64,000 nt of DNA from Hyalangium ruber (lineage in GTDB: Bacteria; Myxococcota; Myxococcia; Myxococcales; Myxococcaceae), in NCBI RefSeq assembly GCF_034259325.1, contig NZ_JAXIVS010000001.1, forward strand, positions 248,001-312,000, written 5' to 3'. Shown piece by piece: positions 41,973 through 50,619 of this stretch (the stretch's first letter is position 1; every line of letters starts with the position of its first letter). The notes beneath the pieces are model-generated. The model searched no databases. It was not told where the DNA came from and saw nothing but the letters and a program-made list of their open reading frames with translations. Position numbers and translations under genes: made by a program.

Positions 41973-42770
41973 ATGTGTACCCTTCTGATCCTCCGCCACG
42001 TCCACCCCGAGTGGCCGCTCATCCTCGCCTCCAACCGCGATGAGCTGTACGCGCGCCCCACCACCGGCCCCCAGGTCCTCGCTGGCTCGCCGCGCATCCT
42101 CGTCCCGGGCCTGGACGGAGTGCGTGGCGGTAGCTGGATGGGTGTAACCGAAGGGGGACTCTTTGTCGGGCTGACGAACCAGCGCGGCTCGCAGGCCCAG
42201 GGCCTGGCGCCCCGCTCACGGGGCGAGGTGGTGCTCTCGGCCCTGGGTACCGGGAATATCGACGCCATCGAGCGTTACCTGGACACGTTGGAGCCCGCTG
42301 GTTTCAACGCCTTCAACCTGCTCTATGGCGATGCGCACACCCTGCGCGTGGCCTACGCCCGCCCCTCCATCCCCCGGGTGGTTCGGGAGGACGTCCCCGC
42401 CGGCATCCATGTGCTGCCCAATGACGTGCTCGACAGCCCGGAGCTACCCAAGGTGGAGCGAGCCCGAATGCTCGCGGCCGAGTACACCCGGAGGCCCTGG
42501 CCCGAGCTGGCCCGTGCGCTCCAGGGGGTCATGGCCGACCATGTCCTCCCTCCCGAGGAGCAGAGCCCCGAGCCCCCGCCCGAGGCCGCCTTCTCCCGGG
42601 AGCAGGCCCGCCAGTACCAGGCCCTGTGCATCCACACCCCCGCCTATGGGACGCGCTCTTCCGCCCTGTTGGCGCTTGCCCCAGGCCGAGTGGGGCACTT
42701 CCTGGTGTCAGATAAGCCCCCCTGCCAGCAGGATTTTCGTGACTTCGGGGGTCTTCTCTCCCCACAGTGA
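41973..42770 (+). CDS. NRDE (TANGO2-like) family protein
   Basis: A 265-residue protein of the transport and Golgi organisation 2 family, an N-terminal-nucleophile hydrolase fold. Met-Cys at the start exposes Cys 2 as a nucleophile after Met removal, and the signature NRDE is at residues 21-24 (LASNRDELYARP). GGSWMGVTEGGLFVGLTNQRG and PNDVLDSPELPKVE are also conserved. Activity is undefined; animal TANGO2 is linked to heme and lipid metabolism. It is divergent from metG and upstream of a 215-base gap. Confidence 0.88.
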   Translation: MCTLLILRHVHPEWPLILASNRDELYARPTTGPQVLAGSPRILVPGLDGVRGGSWMGVTEGGLFVGLTNQRGSQAQGLAPRSRGEVVLSALGTGNIDAIERYLDTLEPAGFNAFNLLYGDAHTLRVAYARPSIPRVVREDVPAGIHVLPNDVLDSPELPKVERARMLAAEYTRRPWPELARALQGVMADHVLPPEEQSPEPPPEAAFSREQARQYQALCIHTPAYGTRSSALLALAPGRVGHFLVSDKPPCQQDFRDFGGLLSPQ

Positions 42771-42783
42771 GGAGACCTGTTCC

Positions 42784-42795
42784 CCTCACGTGAGG
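42784..42795. promoter_or_regulatory. 12-bp perfect palindrome CCTCACGTGAGG
   Basis: It lies 14 bases after the NRDE gene and 190 bases before the receiver gene. The symmetry and the CACGTG core suggest a protein-binding site, but no regulator can be named. No promoter is clear in the rest of this 215-base gap. Confidence 0.35.
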
Positions 42796-42985
42796 AGGGT
42801 CATCCGTGACACACGAGTCGATTTTTGGCAGGAATGCTCGGTTACAGTCCGCCGAGAGAAAAGCCGCAATCCCCTTAGAGGCTGAAAAGACTCACGAGTC
42901 CCGGTTGACCCACGATTTTCCCTGGTTTTCCTAGGGAGGCGTGTTGGCGTGTGGATTGCTAGAAGAAACGGTGGGTCCCTCTCTC

Positions 42986-43372
42986 ATGGCGAAGATCCTC
43001 ATCGTCGATGACGAAGTGCAGGTGGCCAGCGCGCTTCGGCGGCTGTTCCGGCGCGAGGGGTTTGCCGTAGAGGTGGCGCTCAACGGGGACGAGGCCCTCC
43101 AGAAGCTGACGACGTTCGACGCGGACCTGGTCATCTCCGACTTCCGGATGAAGGGGATGAACGGCGCCGAGCTGTTGGAGAAGGTGCTGCGCGTCTCGCC
43201 GCGGGCCGTCAGGATTCTGCTGTCCGGTCACGCGGATCTGTGGAGCAGCGCCCCCACCTCCGCCGCCCAGGCCGTCTCCCACTTCATCAGCAAGCCGTGG
43301 GACGACGACCACCTGGTGGCCCGTGTGCGCACGCTGCTGGGTGAGCAGGAGCCCTCCGCCTCGAATCCCTGA
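42986..43372 (+). CDS. Single-domain response regulator (receiver only)
   Basis: A 128-residue CheY-like protein. The acidic pocket is Asp 8/Asp 9, the phospho-Asp is residue 52 (LVISDFRMKGMNG) and the Lys lies in FISKPW. There is no output domain, so it acts by protein contact. The tail GEQEPSASNP is disordered. The SGHADLWSSAPTSAAQAVSHFISKPW end resembles receivers of the RpfG/HD-GYP group. No cognate kinase is adjacent; the HEAT/DUF4272-like gene starts 43 bases downstream. Confidence 0.9.
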   Translation: MAKILIVDDEVQVASALRRLFRREGFAVEVALNGDEALQKLTTFDADLVISDFRMKGMNGAELLEKVLRVSPRAVRILLSGHADLWSSAPTSAAQAVSHFISKPWDDDHLVARVRTLLGEQEPSASNP

Positions 43373-43414
43373 GGTGGAATCTCCCGGCCAGAGCCCGGGT
43401 AGAGTGCCCCGCCT

Positions 43415-45544
43415 ATGACAGATGCCCTCAAGGAGCTGGCCCGGCAGCTCTCCTCCGAGGATCCGTACGAGCGCGAATCCGCCGTGCTGGAGCTGGTGGA
43501 GCTCGCGGACCCGAAGGCGGCCTCTCTGCTCGTGCGCGCCCTGGGGGACTCGGCGGAGCCCGTGCGCCGGTGGAGCGCCCATGGGCTGGCGAAGCTGGGC
43601 CGCGCGGAGGATGTGCCGGCCCTGCGCCGCACGATGGAGAAGGATCCGGCGCCTTCCGTGCGGATCCAGGCCGCGCTCGGCCTGGCACGCCTGGGTGAGC
43701 GGCCCGCGATCGATCGTCTGATCCAGTTCCTGAAGGAGCCCCCGCTGGATGCTCGGCACGATGCCGCCGAGGCCCTGCTCTCCCTTCAGGAGACAGCGCC
43801 CCTGCGTCCCCTGCTGCGCCCGATGCTCGACACGGAAGACGAGAGCAGCCGGGCCTGGGCCGCGGGGCTGCTGTATGCGCTGGGGGATGCCGACGCGTTC
43901 CTGCTGTGGCGCGGCACGCTGGGCTCGCCCGAGAGCCGCCGTGACGCGGTGGGCGTCGCTCCTTTCATGCGGGAGCCGGGCGCCATTCGCGAGCTGCTGC
44001 GGCTCCTGGCGGAGCTGCCCCAGGAGGAACTCGACGCCACCGAGGGAGATGAGCCCTCGCTGGCCGAGCACCTGGCCAACGCGTTGCGCCTGTCCGGCAT
44101 GGAGCTGCTGCTGGGCGCCGAGGCCACGGAGGGACTCTGGTCGGACCTGCTCGCCCTGCTGGGCCGCCACCAGCACCTCGTCCCGGAGCTCGTCGACGAT
44201 CTGGTGCAGTTCCTCGCCCAGCGCCCGCCCGCGGACCTGGGGAAGGATGTGGCACAGCTCCTGTCCGAGCAGGAGCCCGGTGAGCGAGGCGCCATCTTCC
44301 TGGCGATCGCCACCCTGCTGCCCGAGATCTCCATCCCCACGCTGGTGGCGCTCGAGGAGTCGGTCCGCGAGGAAGTGCTGGAGACGGTGCGCGAGGCGTT
44401 GGAGAACACCCGCGGTGAGGACGAGACGCTCACGGCGCTGGGGGAGACCCTGAGCGAGAGCCCCTTCGGCGAGCGCTTCGAGGGTCTGGCCGAAGCGAGC
44501 ATGACTCAGGAGCAGGAGATCCCGGAGGAGGAAGAAGAGTCCGGAGCCTCCGTGACGCGCGAGATGCCCGCGGTGAAGGTCCCCTCCCCGGCCACCGTCA
44601 CGCGGGAGATGCATGCCGTCGAGGAGCCGCCCGCGAGCCCGACGATGGAGTTCGAGCTGCCCGAGGAGTTCTCCGAGGAAGAAGAGGAGGACGAGGCGTG
44701 GCCGGCCACCGCGCCTCCCGAGGCCGATGTCGTGGCCCAGCGCATCCTGGCCGTGGGAGCGATGCTGCGGCGCCTGGTGCTGGAAGAGCGCCTCGCTCGG
44801 GGCAAGGATCCGTCCGCGAAGGAAGAGATCCAACGGCTCCAGCGATGGGTGGACGAAGAGGAGCTGTTCTCGCCGCTGGGGGCCACGGGCCTGGAGTTGT
44901 TCGAGGCGGAGCCCGGCGCCTGGTCCGAGGAGGATCGGCAGACCGTGGCCTGGATCTCGGAGGAGCTGCAGTTGCTGCTCTGGGCCCTGAAGCAGGGAAA
45001 GCTGCCGCCCTCGGAGGCCCGCGTGGAGGCCGCTCCGCTGCTGGAGAAGCTGCCCCTGCTGAAGGAGCCACAGCCCTTCCTGGATGCCGCCGAGCGGCGT
45101 TCTCTCGAAGAGGTGGAGGCCCAGCGCGATCGCTGGGAGGTGATGCTGGACTGCGCCCGCTATGAGTCGTTCGCCCGGGGCATCCAGGCCGAGCCGTCGC
45201 TCGCCGAAGGGGATCCCGAATTGGAGCGAGTGCTCGACTCGGCCGAGAACGAGGGCTTCGATCGGAGCGCGGTGGAAGCCAAGCACGGCCCGGTCCGGGC
45301 CGCCGTGGAGGGGCTGCGCTTCTGGGGCCGCTTCCTCGTCACCGAGCTCCAGAAGGAAGGGCTGCTGGCTGGAAAGCCCGGTGAGGGGCTCATGTTCCAG
45401 GGCAAGCGCCTGGCGGAAATGGATGAGGGGACGCTGGCCCTGCTGCTCGGGCTCTCCCATGGGCGCCATGCGGCCCTGGGATGGCTCCTCGAAGGCGAAG
45501 GCGATGAGGGCGCGCCGCCCGAGGACGAGGACGAGCCCGGGTAG
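43415..45544 (+). CDS. HEAT-repeat protein with acidic linker and DUF4272-like C-terminal domain
   Basis: A 709-residue soluble protein. Residues 1-330 are HEAT repeats (YERESAVLELVELADPKAASLLVRAL and similar). An acidic low-complexity region follows (about 365-430, with EEEEESG and SEEEEEDE). The C-terminal 250 residues include LRRLVLEERLARG, AWSEEDRQTVAWISEELQLLLWALKQGKLPPSE and read like DUF4272, a domain of unknown function. Two short near-repeats, SVTREMPAV and TVTREMHAV, occur in the linker. It follows the lone receiver gene by 43 bases and may be co-transcribed; a hairpin ends it. Confidence 0.78.
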   Translation: MTDALKELARQLSSEDPYERESAVLELVELADPKAASLLVRALGDSAEPVRRWSAHGLAKLGRAEDVPALRRTMEKDPAPSVRIQAALGLARLGERPAIDRLIQFLKEPPLDARHDAAEALLSLQETAPLRPLLRPMLDTEDESSRAWAAGLLYALGDADAFLLWRGTLGSPESRRDAVGVAPFMREPGAIRELLRLLAELPQEELDATEGDEPSLAEHLANALRLSGMELLLGAEATEGLWSDLLALLGRHQHLVPELVDDLVQFLAQRPPADLGKDVAQLLSEQEPGERGAIFLAIATLLPEISIPTLVALEESVREEVLETVREALENTRGEDETLTALGETLSESPFGERFEGLAEASMTQEQEIPEEEEESGASVTREMPAVKVPSPATVTREMHAVEEPPASPTMEFELPEEFSEEEEEDEAWPATAPPEADVVAQRILAVGAMLRRLVLEERLARGKDPSAKEEIQRLQRWVDEEELFSPLGATGLELFEAEPGAWSEEDRQTVAWISEELQLLLWALKQGKLPPSEARVEAAPLLEKLPLLKEPQPFLDAAERRSLEEVEAQRDRWEVMLDCARYESFARGIQAEPSLAEGDPELERVLDSAENEGFDRSAVEAKHGPVRAAVEGLRFWGRFLVTELQKEGLLAGKPGEGLMFQGKRLAEMDEGTLALLLGLSHGRHAALGWLLEGEGDEGAPPEDEDEPG

Positions 45545-45554
45545 GCCCGCCGCT

Positions 45555-45577
45555 CGCCCGGCACCTCATGCCGGGCG
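45555..45577. terminator. Hairpin shared by two convergent genes
   Basis: CGCCCGGCA (45555-45563) pairs with TGCCGGGCG (45569-45577) around a five-base loop between the HEAT/DUF4272-like gene and holA, and covers the holA stop. No T-run follows, so termination may need Rho. Confidence 0.55.
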
Positions 45578-46885
45578 GGCGCAGACGGTCCACAGCAGGC
45601 GCTCGATGACGAGCTTTCCGCTGGCGGAGGACTTGAGCTCCAGGTCCGCCTCCGCGCAGGACACCAGCGCCCGCAGCAACTCCCGCCGCTCGTAGCGCGC
45701 CGCGGCCTGCATGCTCAGGAACGCCGCGTAGGGGTGCGGCACGCGCCCCTTGGCCGCCTTCGTCTCCTGCTCGATCTTCGGGAAGATGCGCGACTTGAAG
45801 TCATCGAAGCCGCGCGGCGGTGAGCCCTTCGCGTAGTGGTTCAGCCGCTCGTGGTTCTCCAGCAACCCGCGCACGATGGAGGCCACCGCTCCCAACAGTT
45901 GCAGCGCGGCGGTCCCCTGCCCCATCGCGTCCTCGGCGTAGCCCAGCGCGCCCTTCAGGTCCCGCTTCTGGAGCGCCTCGGACAGCTCGAAGAACTCCTC
46001 CTCGCGCGCGTGGTGGACCAGCAGCGCCACGTCCGCCACGGGGATGGTGGACCCTTCCGCGTAGATGGCCAGCTTCTCCAGCTCCGACTGCAGCAGGCGG
46101 ATGTTGCCGCCGATGCGCTCCTTGAGCTGCTCCAGCGCTCCGGGGCCCAGCTTCTTCTTGAAGGGCGCCAGGAACTCCTGGGCGATCTCCGACAAGTCCA
46201 GGTCCTTGTGGCGCGCGGCCACCTTGCGCTCGACGAGCCAGCCAGAGTCCTTGGCGAACTTGAGCAGCGGGCTCTTGGCGTCCACGTCCGTGGCGGCCAG
46301 CACCAGCGCGTGCCCCTTCGGCAGGCCCTTCTGGAGCAGCTCCAGCAGCGCCGAGGCATCTCCCTCGGGCGCGCTCACGCGCTCCTCGCGGCAGAACGCG
46401 GCCGCCTCCTTGAGGAAGGCGAGGTCCATCTCGGCCAGATCCACATCCAGCTCTTCCTTCCACGCCTCCGCCGAGGGCGCGCCCGGAGCCGTCGGATCGA
46501 GCTGATCCACGCCCCATCCCGCCCGCGCCGCCAGCGCCAGCAGCCGACGCGCGCCTTCCTTGCGCTTGCCCGCCTTCCACGCCTCGCGCGCCTTGCCCAG
46601 CGCGTCGCCACGCCCCTTCTTGGGCGCGAGGAACTCGGGGTCTCGCACCAGCACCACCTTGCGCCCCGGGAAGAGCGGCATCGTCGCCAGCTCTTGAGCC
46701 ACCTCGCGCGGCGAGCCCGCGTCCAGCACCGCGAAGTTCAGCCCCATGGAGGCATCCGGCACCAGCGCCTTCACCAGCTCGTCGGCGCCCTTGCGGACCA
46801 GGTACTCCTCGCCCCACAGCAGGTACAGCGGCGCCACCTTGCCCGCCTTCACCTCCACCAGCACGTCGTCCATCTCCGCGCTCAC
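45566..46885 (-). CDS. holA: DNA polymerase III subunit delta
   Basis: A 439-residue clamp-loader subunit that opens the beta clamp. The N-terminus (VKAGKVAPLYLLWGEEYLVRKGADELVKAL) and the C-terminal lid/collar (GNIRLLQSELEKLAIYAEGSTIPVADVALLVHHAREEEFFELSEALQKRD) match HolA. E. coli delta has 343 residues; the extra length is mostly an insertion at about residues 90-180 rich in charged residues (KAREAWKAGKRKEGARRLL). A GTG at 46885 with GGGAGG four bases upstream overlaps the holB stop; an ATG at 46873 is less well placed. Coupled to holB. Confidence 0.93.
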   Translation of the reverse strand: MSAEMDDVLVEVKAGKVAPLYLLWGEEYLVRKGADELVKALVPDASMGLNFAVLDAGSPREVAQELATMPLFPGRKVVLVRDPEFLAPKKGRGDALGKAREAWKAGKRKEGARRLLALAARAGWGVDQLDPTAPGAPSAEAWKEELDVDLAEMDLAFLKEAAAFCREERVSAPEGDASALLELLQKGLPKGHALVLAATDVDAKSPLLKFAKDSGWLVERKVAARHKDLDLSEIAQEFLAPFKKKLGPGALEQLKERIGGNIRLLQSELEKLAIYAEGSTIPVADVALLVHHAREEEFFELSEALQKRDLKGALGYAEDAMGQGTAALQLLGAVASIVRGLLENHERLNHYAKGSPPRGFDDFKSRIFPKIEQETKAAKGRVPHPYAAFLSMQAAARYERRELLRALVSCAEADLELKSSASGKLVIERLLWTVCARPA

Positions 46886-47916
46886 CGGACCTCCCGCATG
46901 AACATCTCCAGCAGCATCCGCTCGAGCTGGAGCCGCGGCGAGCCGTTGCGCTGCCCGATGGCTCCCTGCGCGCGTTCGATCAGAGAGTGGCGGCGGTGCA
47001 GCTCCGCCTCGTGCGTGCGCACCGACGCCTCGTGCGCCAACGCCGCCAGATCCATGTTCGCCAGCCCCTCCGCGCCCACCTTTGCCCGGGCCACGTCTCG
47101 CAGCCAGAGCGACAGGAGCGCGAGCGCCTGCTCGGCCTCCTCGCGCGAGCTGCCGTACTCCTCCGCGAAGCGCAGCACCGCCAGCGCGTCATCCGGCTTG
47201 AGCGCCTCGTAGCGGGTGATGACCTCCTTGCGCCGAGCGAGCCCCTCCAGATCCAGGCGCAGCGCGCGCCCCAGGCTGCCTCCCGCCATCACCGCGGCCA
47301 GGGCGGCCGTCGGCGGATCCAGCTTGCGCTCCTGCTGCACGCGCTGGGCGACGAGGTCCACCGGCAGCGGGCCGAAATGCACCTTGCTGCAGCGGCTGCG
47401 GATGGTGGGCAGCAGCCGGTCCATCGCCGAGGCGATGAGGATCATCGTGGTGTCCGAGGGGGGCTCCTCCAACGTCTTGAGGAAGGCGTTCTGCGCCGAC
47501 TCGTTCATCCGCTGGGCGGAGACGATGAGGGCCACCTTGCGCCGCGACTCCAGGCCGTGCAGGGCGAGGCGCTCCTGCAGGCCGCGGATCTGCTCCACGC
47601 GGATGTCCCGGCTGGGCGTCCCCGTGAAGTCCGAGCGCCCCGCGAGTCCCCGCGACACCCGCTCCTCGTCCGGCATCAGCCACGTCACGTCCGGGTGCAG
47701 CCCCTTGGCGATGCGCACGCAGCTGGCGCAGGTGCCGCACCCCACGTTGGGTTGCTCCGGACAGGTGAGCGCCTGGGCAAGCCCCACCGCGGCCAGCTCC
47801 TTGCCCACGCCCTCTGGCCCAGCAAACAAGTAAGCGTGGTGGACCACGCCCCCGCGCAGTGCCGCTTGGAGTGAATCAATCGCGCGCGGCTGTCCAATCA
47901 CCGAGGCCAGCGTCAT
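46882..47916 (-). CDS. holB: DNA polymerase III subunit delta'
   Basis: A 344-residue AAA+ clamp-loader subunit. The P-loop-like GPEGVGKE (residues 33-40) has Glu where an ATPase needs Ser/Thr, as expected for non-hydrolysing delta'. The four zinc Cys are 52, 60, 63 and 66. NAFLKTLEEPPSDTTMILIA and SRCSKVHFGPL are the usual delta'/DnaX motifs. The ATG at 47916 is preferred to an in-frame ATG at 47970 because homology starts at MTLASVIGQ. It shares its start bases with the divergent MscS-family frame. Confidence 0.95.
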   Translation of the reverse strand: MTLASVIGQPRAIDSLQAALRGGVVHHAYLFAGPEGVGKELAAVGLAQALTCPEQPNVGCGTCASCVRIAKGLHPDVTWLMPDEERVSRGLAGRSDFTGTPSRDIRVEQIRGLQERLALHGLESRRKVALIVSAQRMNESAQNAFLKTLEEPPSDTTMILIASAMDRLLPTIRSRCSKVHFGPLPVDLVAQRVQQERKLDPPTAALAAVMAGGSLGRALRLDLEGLARRKEVITRYEALKPDDALAVLRFAEEYGSSREEAEQALALLSLWLRDVARAKVGAEGLANMDLAALAHEASVRTHEAELHRRHSLIERAQGAIGQRNGSPRLQLERMLLEMFMREVR

Positions 47917-49477
47917 GGTGCGTGTATGTCCGCTTGGGCCCCGGGCGTCAACCGCCTGCTTGACCCTCACGGATCGGCTCAGTCAGAGTTTCCGCGTCTT
48001 GCTTCCCTTCCTGCAGAGCAATGTGTCCCTGGTCATCGGGGCGGTGCTGGTCGTCCTCCTGTTCGCGGCCCGTGCGGCCAGCGCGGACAAGGACTTCCGG
48101 CGGGACCTGCGGGGCGCGTTCCGCTTCCTCACCGCGTTCCTGATCTTCCGCCTCGCGGCGTGGGCGGTTCCGGAGAACGCGCCGAGCTCGGTACACAAGT
48201 TCATCCAGGTCGCCTGGATGCTCGCCTTCACCTTCGGTGTCATCCGCGCCGGAGTGTCACTGGCGCTGAAGATCGTCCGGCTGCGCTCGCCGGATGCGGT
48301 GCCGAAGATCCTTAGGGACGTCATCGACTTCTCGCTGTACGGGCTGGCGGCCCTGCCCATCCTCCAGACGCAGCTCAACCTGGACCTGGGGGGACTGCTG
48401 GCCACCTCCGCAGTGCTGTCGGTGGTCATCGGTCTGGCGCTCCAGGAGACGCTGGGCAACCTGTTTGCGGGCCTGTCGCTGCAGTTGGAGCGGCCTTATC
48501 AGGTAGGCGACTTCATCCGCATCGGCGAGTACACGGGGCGCGTGGTGCAGATCGGCTGGCGCGCCACGCGCATCATCACCTTCCGCCGCGAGAGCGTGAC
48601 GCTGCCCAACAGCAAGGTGGCCAAGGAGGTGGTGAAGAACTTCTCCTATGGCTACGAACCGGTGGCGATCGACATCGAGCTGAAGCTCTCGTACGAGGCG
48701 CCGCCCAACCGGGTGAAGGCGGCGGTGCTGGAGGTGCTGCGAGAGGTGCCCAACGTCGTCCCCGAGCCGAGGCCGATGTGCCGCACGTGGGCGTACGAGG
48801 AGTCTTCGGTGCGTTACCAGATCCGCTACTGGGTGGCGAGCTTCGCCCACGCGGACAACGCCATGGAGGAGATCTACTCGCGGCTGTGGTACCGGCTGCG
48901 GCGCGAGGGGCTGGAGCCTCCCTTCCCGCGGCGCGTGGTGCATATGCGCGAGGAGGCGGCCCGGTCCGAGTTCGCCTCGGACACGGTGCTGGAGTTGCTG
49001 CGCGCGGTGGACCTCTTCGCGCTGTTCGGCGAGGCGGAACTGGACCAACTCCGGCACACGCTGGTGGCGCGGCGCTTCGGCAGGAACGAGCGCATCATCC
49101 AGGAGGGCGAGCAGGGTCACACCTTCTACCTGGTGGCCTCGGGCGAGGTGTCGGTGCGCACGGGCAAGGGGCAGGAGGTGACGCGGCTGACGCGGGGCTG
49201 CTACTTCGGCGAGATGTCGCTGCTGACGGGCGAGCCGCGCGCGGCGACGGTGGTGGCGCTGGAGGACTCGGTGTTGTTGGAGCTGGACCGGTCGGCGTTC
49301 GGGAACATGTTCTCGAGCAACCCGGGACTGGCGCGACAGCTCTCGGCGCTGCTGGCCCAGCGGCGCACCCAGCTGCGCGCGGTGGCGGAGGCGGGTGGCG
49401 GAGGCGCGGATGCCGCGCCCGAGGAGGGACGCATCCTCGGCCGGCTGAGGCAGATCTTCGGCCTCTCGCACGACTGA
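47915..49477 (+). CDS. MscS-family channel with C-terminal cyclic nucleotide-binding domain
   Basis: A protein of up to 520 residues. Several membrane helices lie at about 36-52, 65-85 and 95-120, then the pore helix region GGLLATSAVLSVVIGLALQETLGNLFAGL (about 158-187) and the MscS beta domain (VGDFIRIGEYTGRVVQIGWRATRI). A cNMP domain occupies about 365-480; its phosphate-binding cassette FGEMSLLTGEPRAATV has the Glu and Arg needed to hold cAMP/cGMP. This is the bCNG arrangement. The start is uncertain: the first ATG overlaps holB's start, and a TTG at 47960 is an alternative. Confidence 0.85.
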   Translation: MVRVCPLGPRASTACLTLTDRLSQSFRVLLPFLQSNVSLVIGAVLVVLLFAARAASADKDFRRDLRGAFRFLTAFLIFRLAAWAVPENAPSSVHKFIQVAWMLAFTFGVIRAGVSLALKIVRLRSPDAVPKILRDVIDFSLYGLAALPILQTQLNLDLGGLLATSAVLSVVIGLALQETLGNLFAGLSLQLERPYQVGDFIRIGEYTGRVVQIGWRATRIITFRRESVTLPNSKVAKEVVKNFSYGYEPVAIDIELKLSYEAPPNRVKAAVLEVLREVPNVVPEPRPMCRTWAYEESSVRYQIRYWVASFAHADNAMEEIYSRLWYRLRREGLEPPFPRRVVHMREEAARSEFASDTVLELLRAVDLFALFGEAELDQLRHTLVARRFGRNERIIQEGEQGHTFYLVASGEVSVRTGKGQEVTRLTRGCYFGEMSLLTGEPRAATVVALEDSVLLELDRSAFGNMFSSNPGLARQLSALLAQRRTQLRAVAEAGGGGADAAPEEGRILGRLRQIFGLSHD

Positions 49478-49552
49478 GGCGTATGCACCCGCTCCTCGTG
49501 CTCCTCTGAGGTCAGCGCCCCCTTGTCCGCACCTGAGGTCAGGGGTTGACGC

Positions 49553-50572
49553 TTACTTCCCCTGGGCTGCTTTGCCTGCGGGAGCCTTCGTGGGAGTGCT
49601 CTTCACGGCGGGCGTCAGCAGATCCACTCGTCCCTCGGGATAGATCGCCGTGAGTCGATCACCGCGAATCTCCAGGGCCGCGAGGTGTCTGCCGTAACCT
49701 GTGCTCAGCCCCGTGTCGATGAACACCGTCCGCCCGCCGAACCGGATCCGGATTCGGCCATCCTCCGTGGTGGTGTGTCCCATCACCATCCGCTTCGCGC
49801 CGAAGCGCTTCAACACTTCATCGAGGCGCTCGCCCCACTGCGCCTCCGACTCCAGCGCATAGCCCCGGAACCACAGCGGGCCCAGAGGATGGGTACCACC
49901 GCCCGGCGGTTGGCCCTGGAAGAGATCCTGCCGCACCCAGCGGTTGAGCTCCGCGAGCGTCTTCGCTGGCACCTCCGGCTGGAGCCCTCCGTGCATGAAG
50001 AGGGTGCCGTCGATGCGCAGCACCGCCGGACGCGCGCGCAGCCACCGGCCGTAGCGGCCCTCGGAGCTGAAGGCCACGCGGTGGCCAGCGAGCCCTCGGG
50101 GCGTTCCGGGCGCGTCCGGCGTGGGGCTCTGGTCCGCGTACGAGGCAAGCTCCTCGGGCGTCACATAGCGCCGGTCCCCGAGCATGTTCATCACCTCGTG
50201 GTTGCCAAGGAGCACGTGGACGCGGCCTCCAGCGGCGGCGGCCTCGCGCTCCAAGCGCATCAGGAGTTCGTAGGCGTCTCGGGTCTTGGCGCCACGATCG
50301 GCGATGTCTCCGGTCTGCACCAGGTGCGCCTTGCCGCCGGTCCACTTTCCCTTCGCGTCGATGACCCCGGCCATCCGCAGCACTTCCGCCAGCGCGTCCA
50401 CGTCGCCGTGTACATCCCCCACCGCGACCACGCGCTCCACGCCCTCGAAGGTGTCTGGCACCGCATCCTCCAGACGCGGCTGAGCCTCGGGAGTGGCGGC
50501 CCAGAGCCACGGTGTCAGCAGAAGCACCCCGACGACACGCAGGGCAGGACAGGACGGAAGAGAGGAGCGCAT
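49553..50572 (-). CDS. Exported PPP-type metallophosphatase, Shewanella-like
   Basis: A 339-residue calcineurin-like phosphoesterase with a signal peptide (residues 1-26). Metal motifs are VGDVHGD (51-57), TGDIADRG, LGNHEV and the late GHTTTEDGRI, all intact. The order and spacing match bacterial Shewanella-like protein phosphatases rather than generic phosphodiesterases. GGAGGAG precedes the ATG at 50572. The substrate is unknown; export implies a periplasmic or external phosphomonoester or phosphoprotein. The trypsin-like gene lies upstream on the same strand with a 47-base gap. Confidence 0.85.
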   Translation of the reverse strand: MRSSLPSCPALRVVGVLLLTPWLWAATPEAQPRLEDAVPDTFEGVERVVAVGDVHGDVDALAEVLRMAGVIDAKGKWTGGKAHLVQTGDIADRGAKTRDAYELLMRLEREAAAAGGRVHVLLGNHEVMNMLGDRRYVTPEELASYADQSPTPDAPGTPRGLAGHRVAFSSEGRYGRWLRARPAVLRIDGTLFMHGGLQPEVPAKTLAELNRWVRQDLFQGQPPGGGTHPLGPLWFRGYALESEAQWGERLDEVLKRFGAKRMVMGHTTTEDGRIRIRFGGRTVFIDTGLSTGYGRHLAALEIRGDRLTAIYPEGRVDLLTPAVKSTPTKAPAGKAAQGK

Positions 50573-50619
50573 GGTCTCCTCCCTACACCGGGTTCCCCTG
50601 GCCGTGAATCCGTTCTGTT

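Noticed and set aside
42822-42840. Sigma-54 promoter before the lone receiver gene
   Set aside because: TTGGCAGGAATGC has only seven bases between the GG and GC elements instead of ten.
49507-49545. Direct repeat of CTGAGGTCAG between the MscS-family and phosphatase genes
   Set aside because: Only two copies of about ten bases without attachment-site or mobile-element features; probably chance or a weak terminator.
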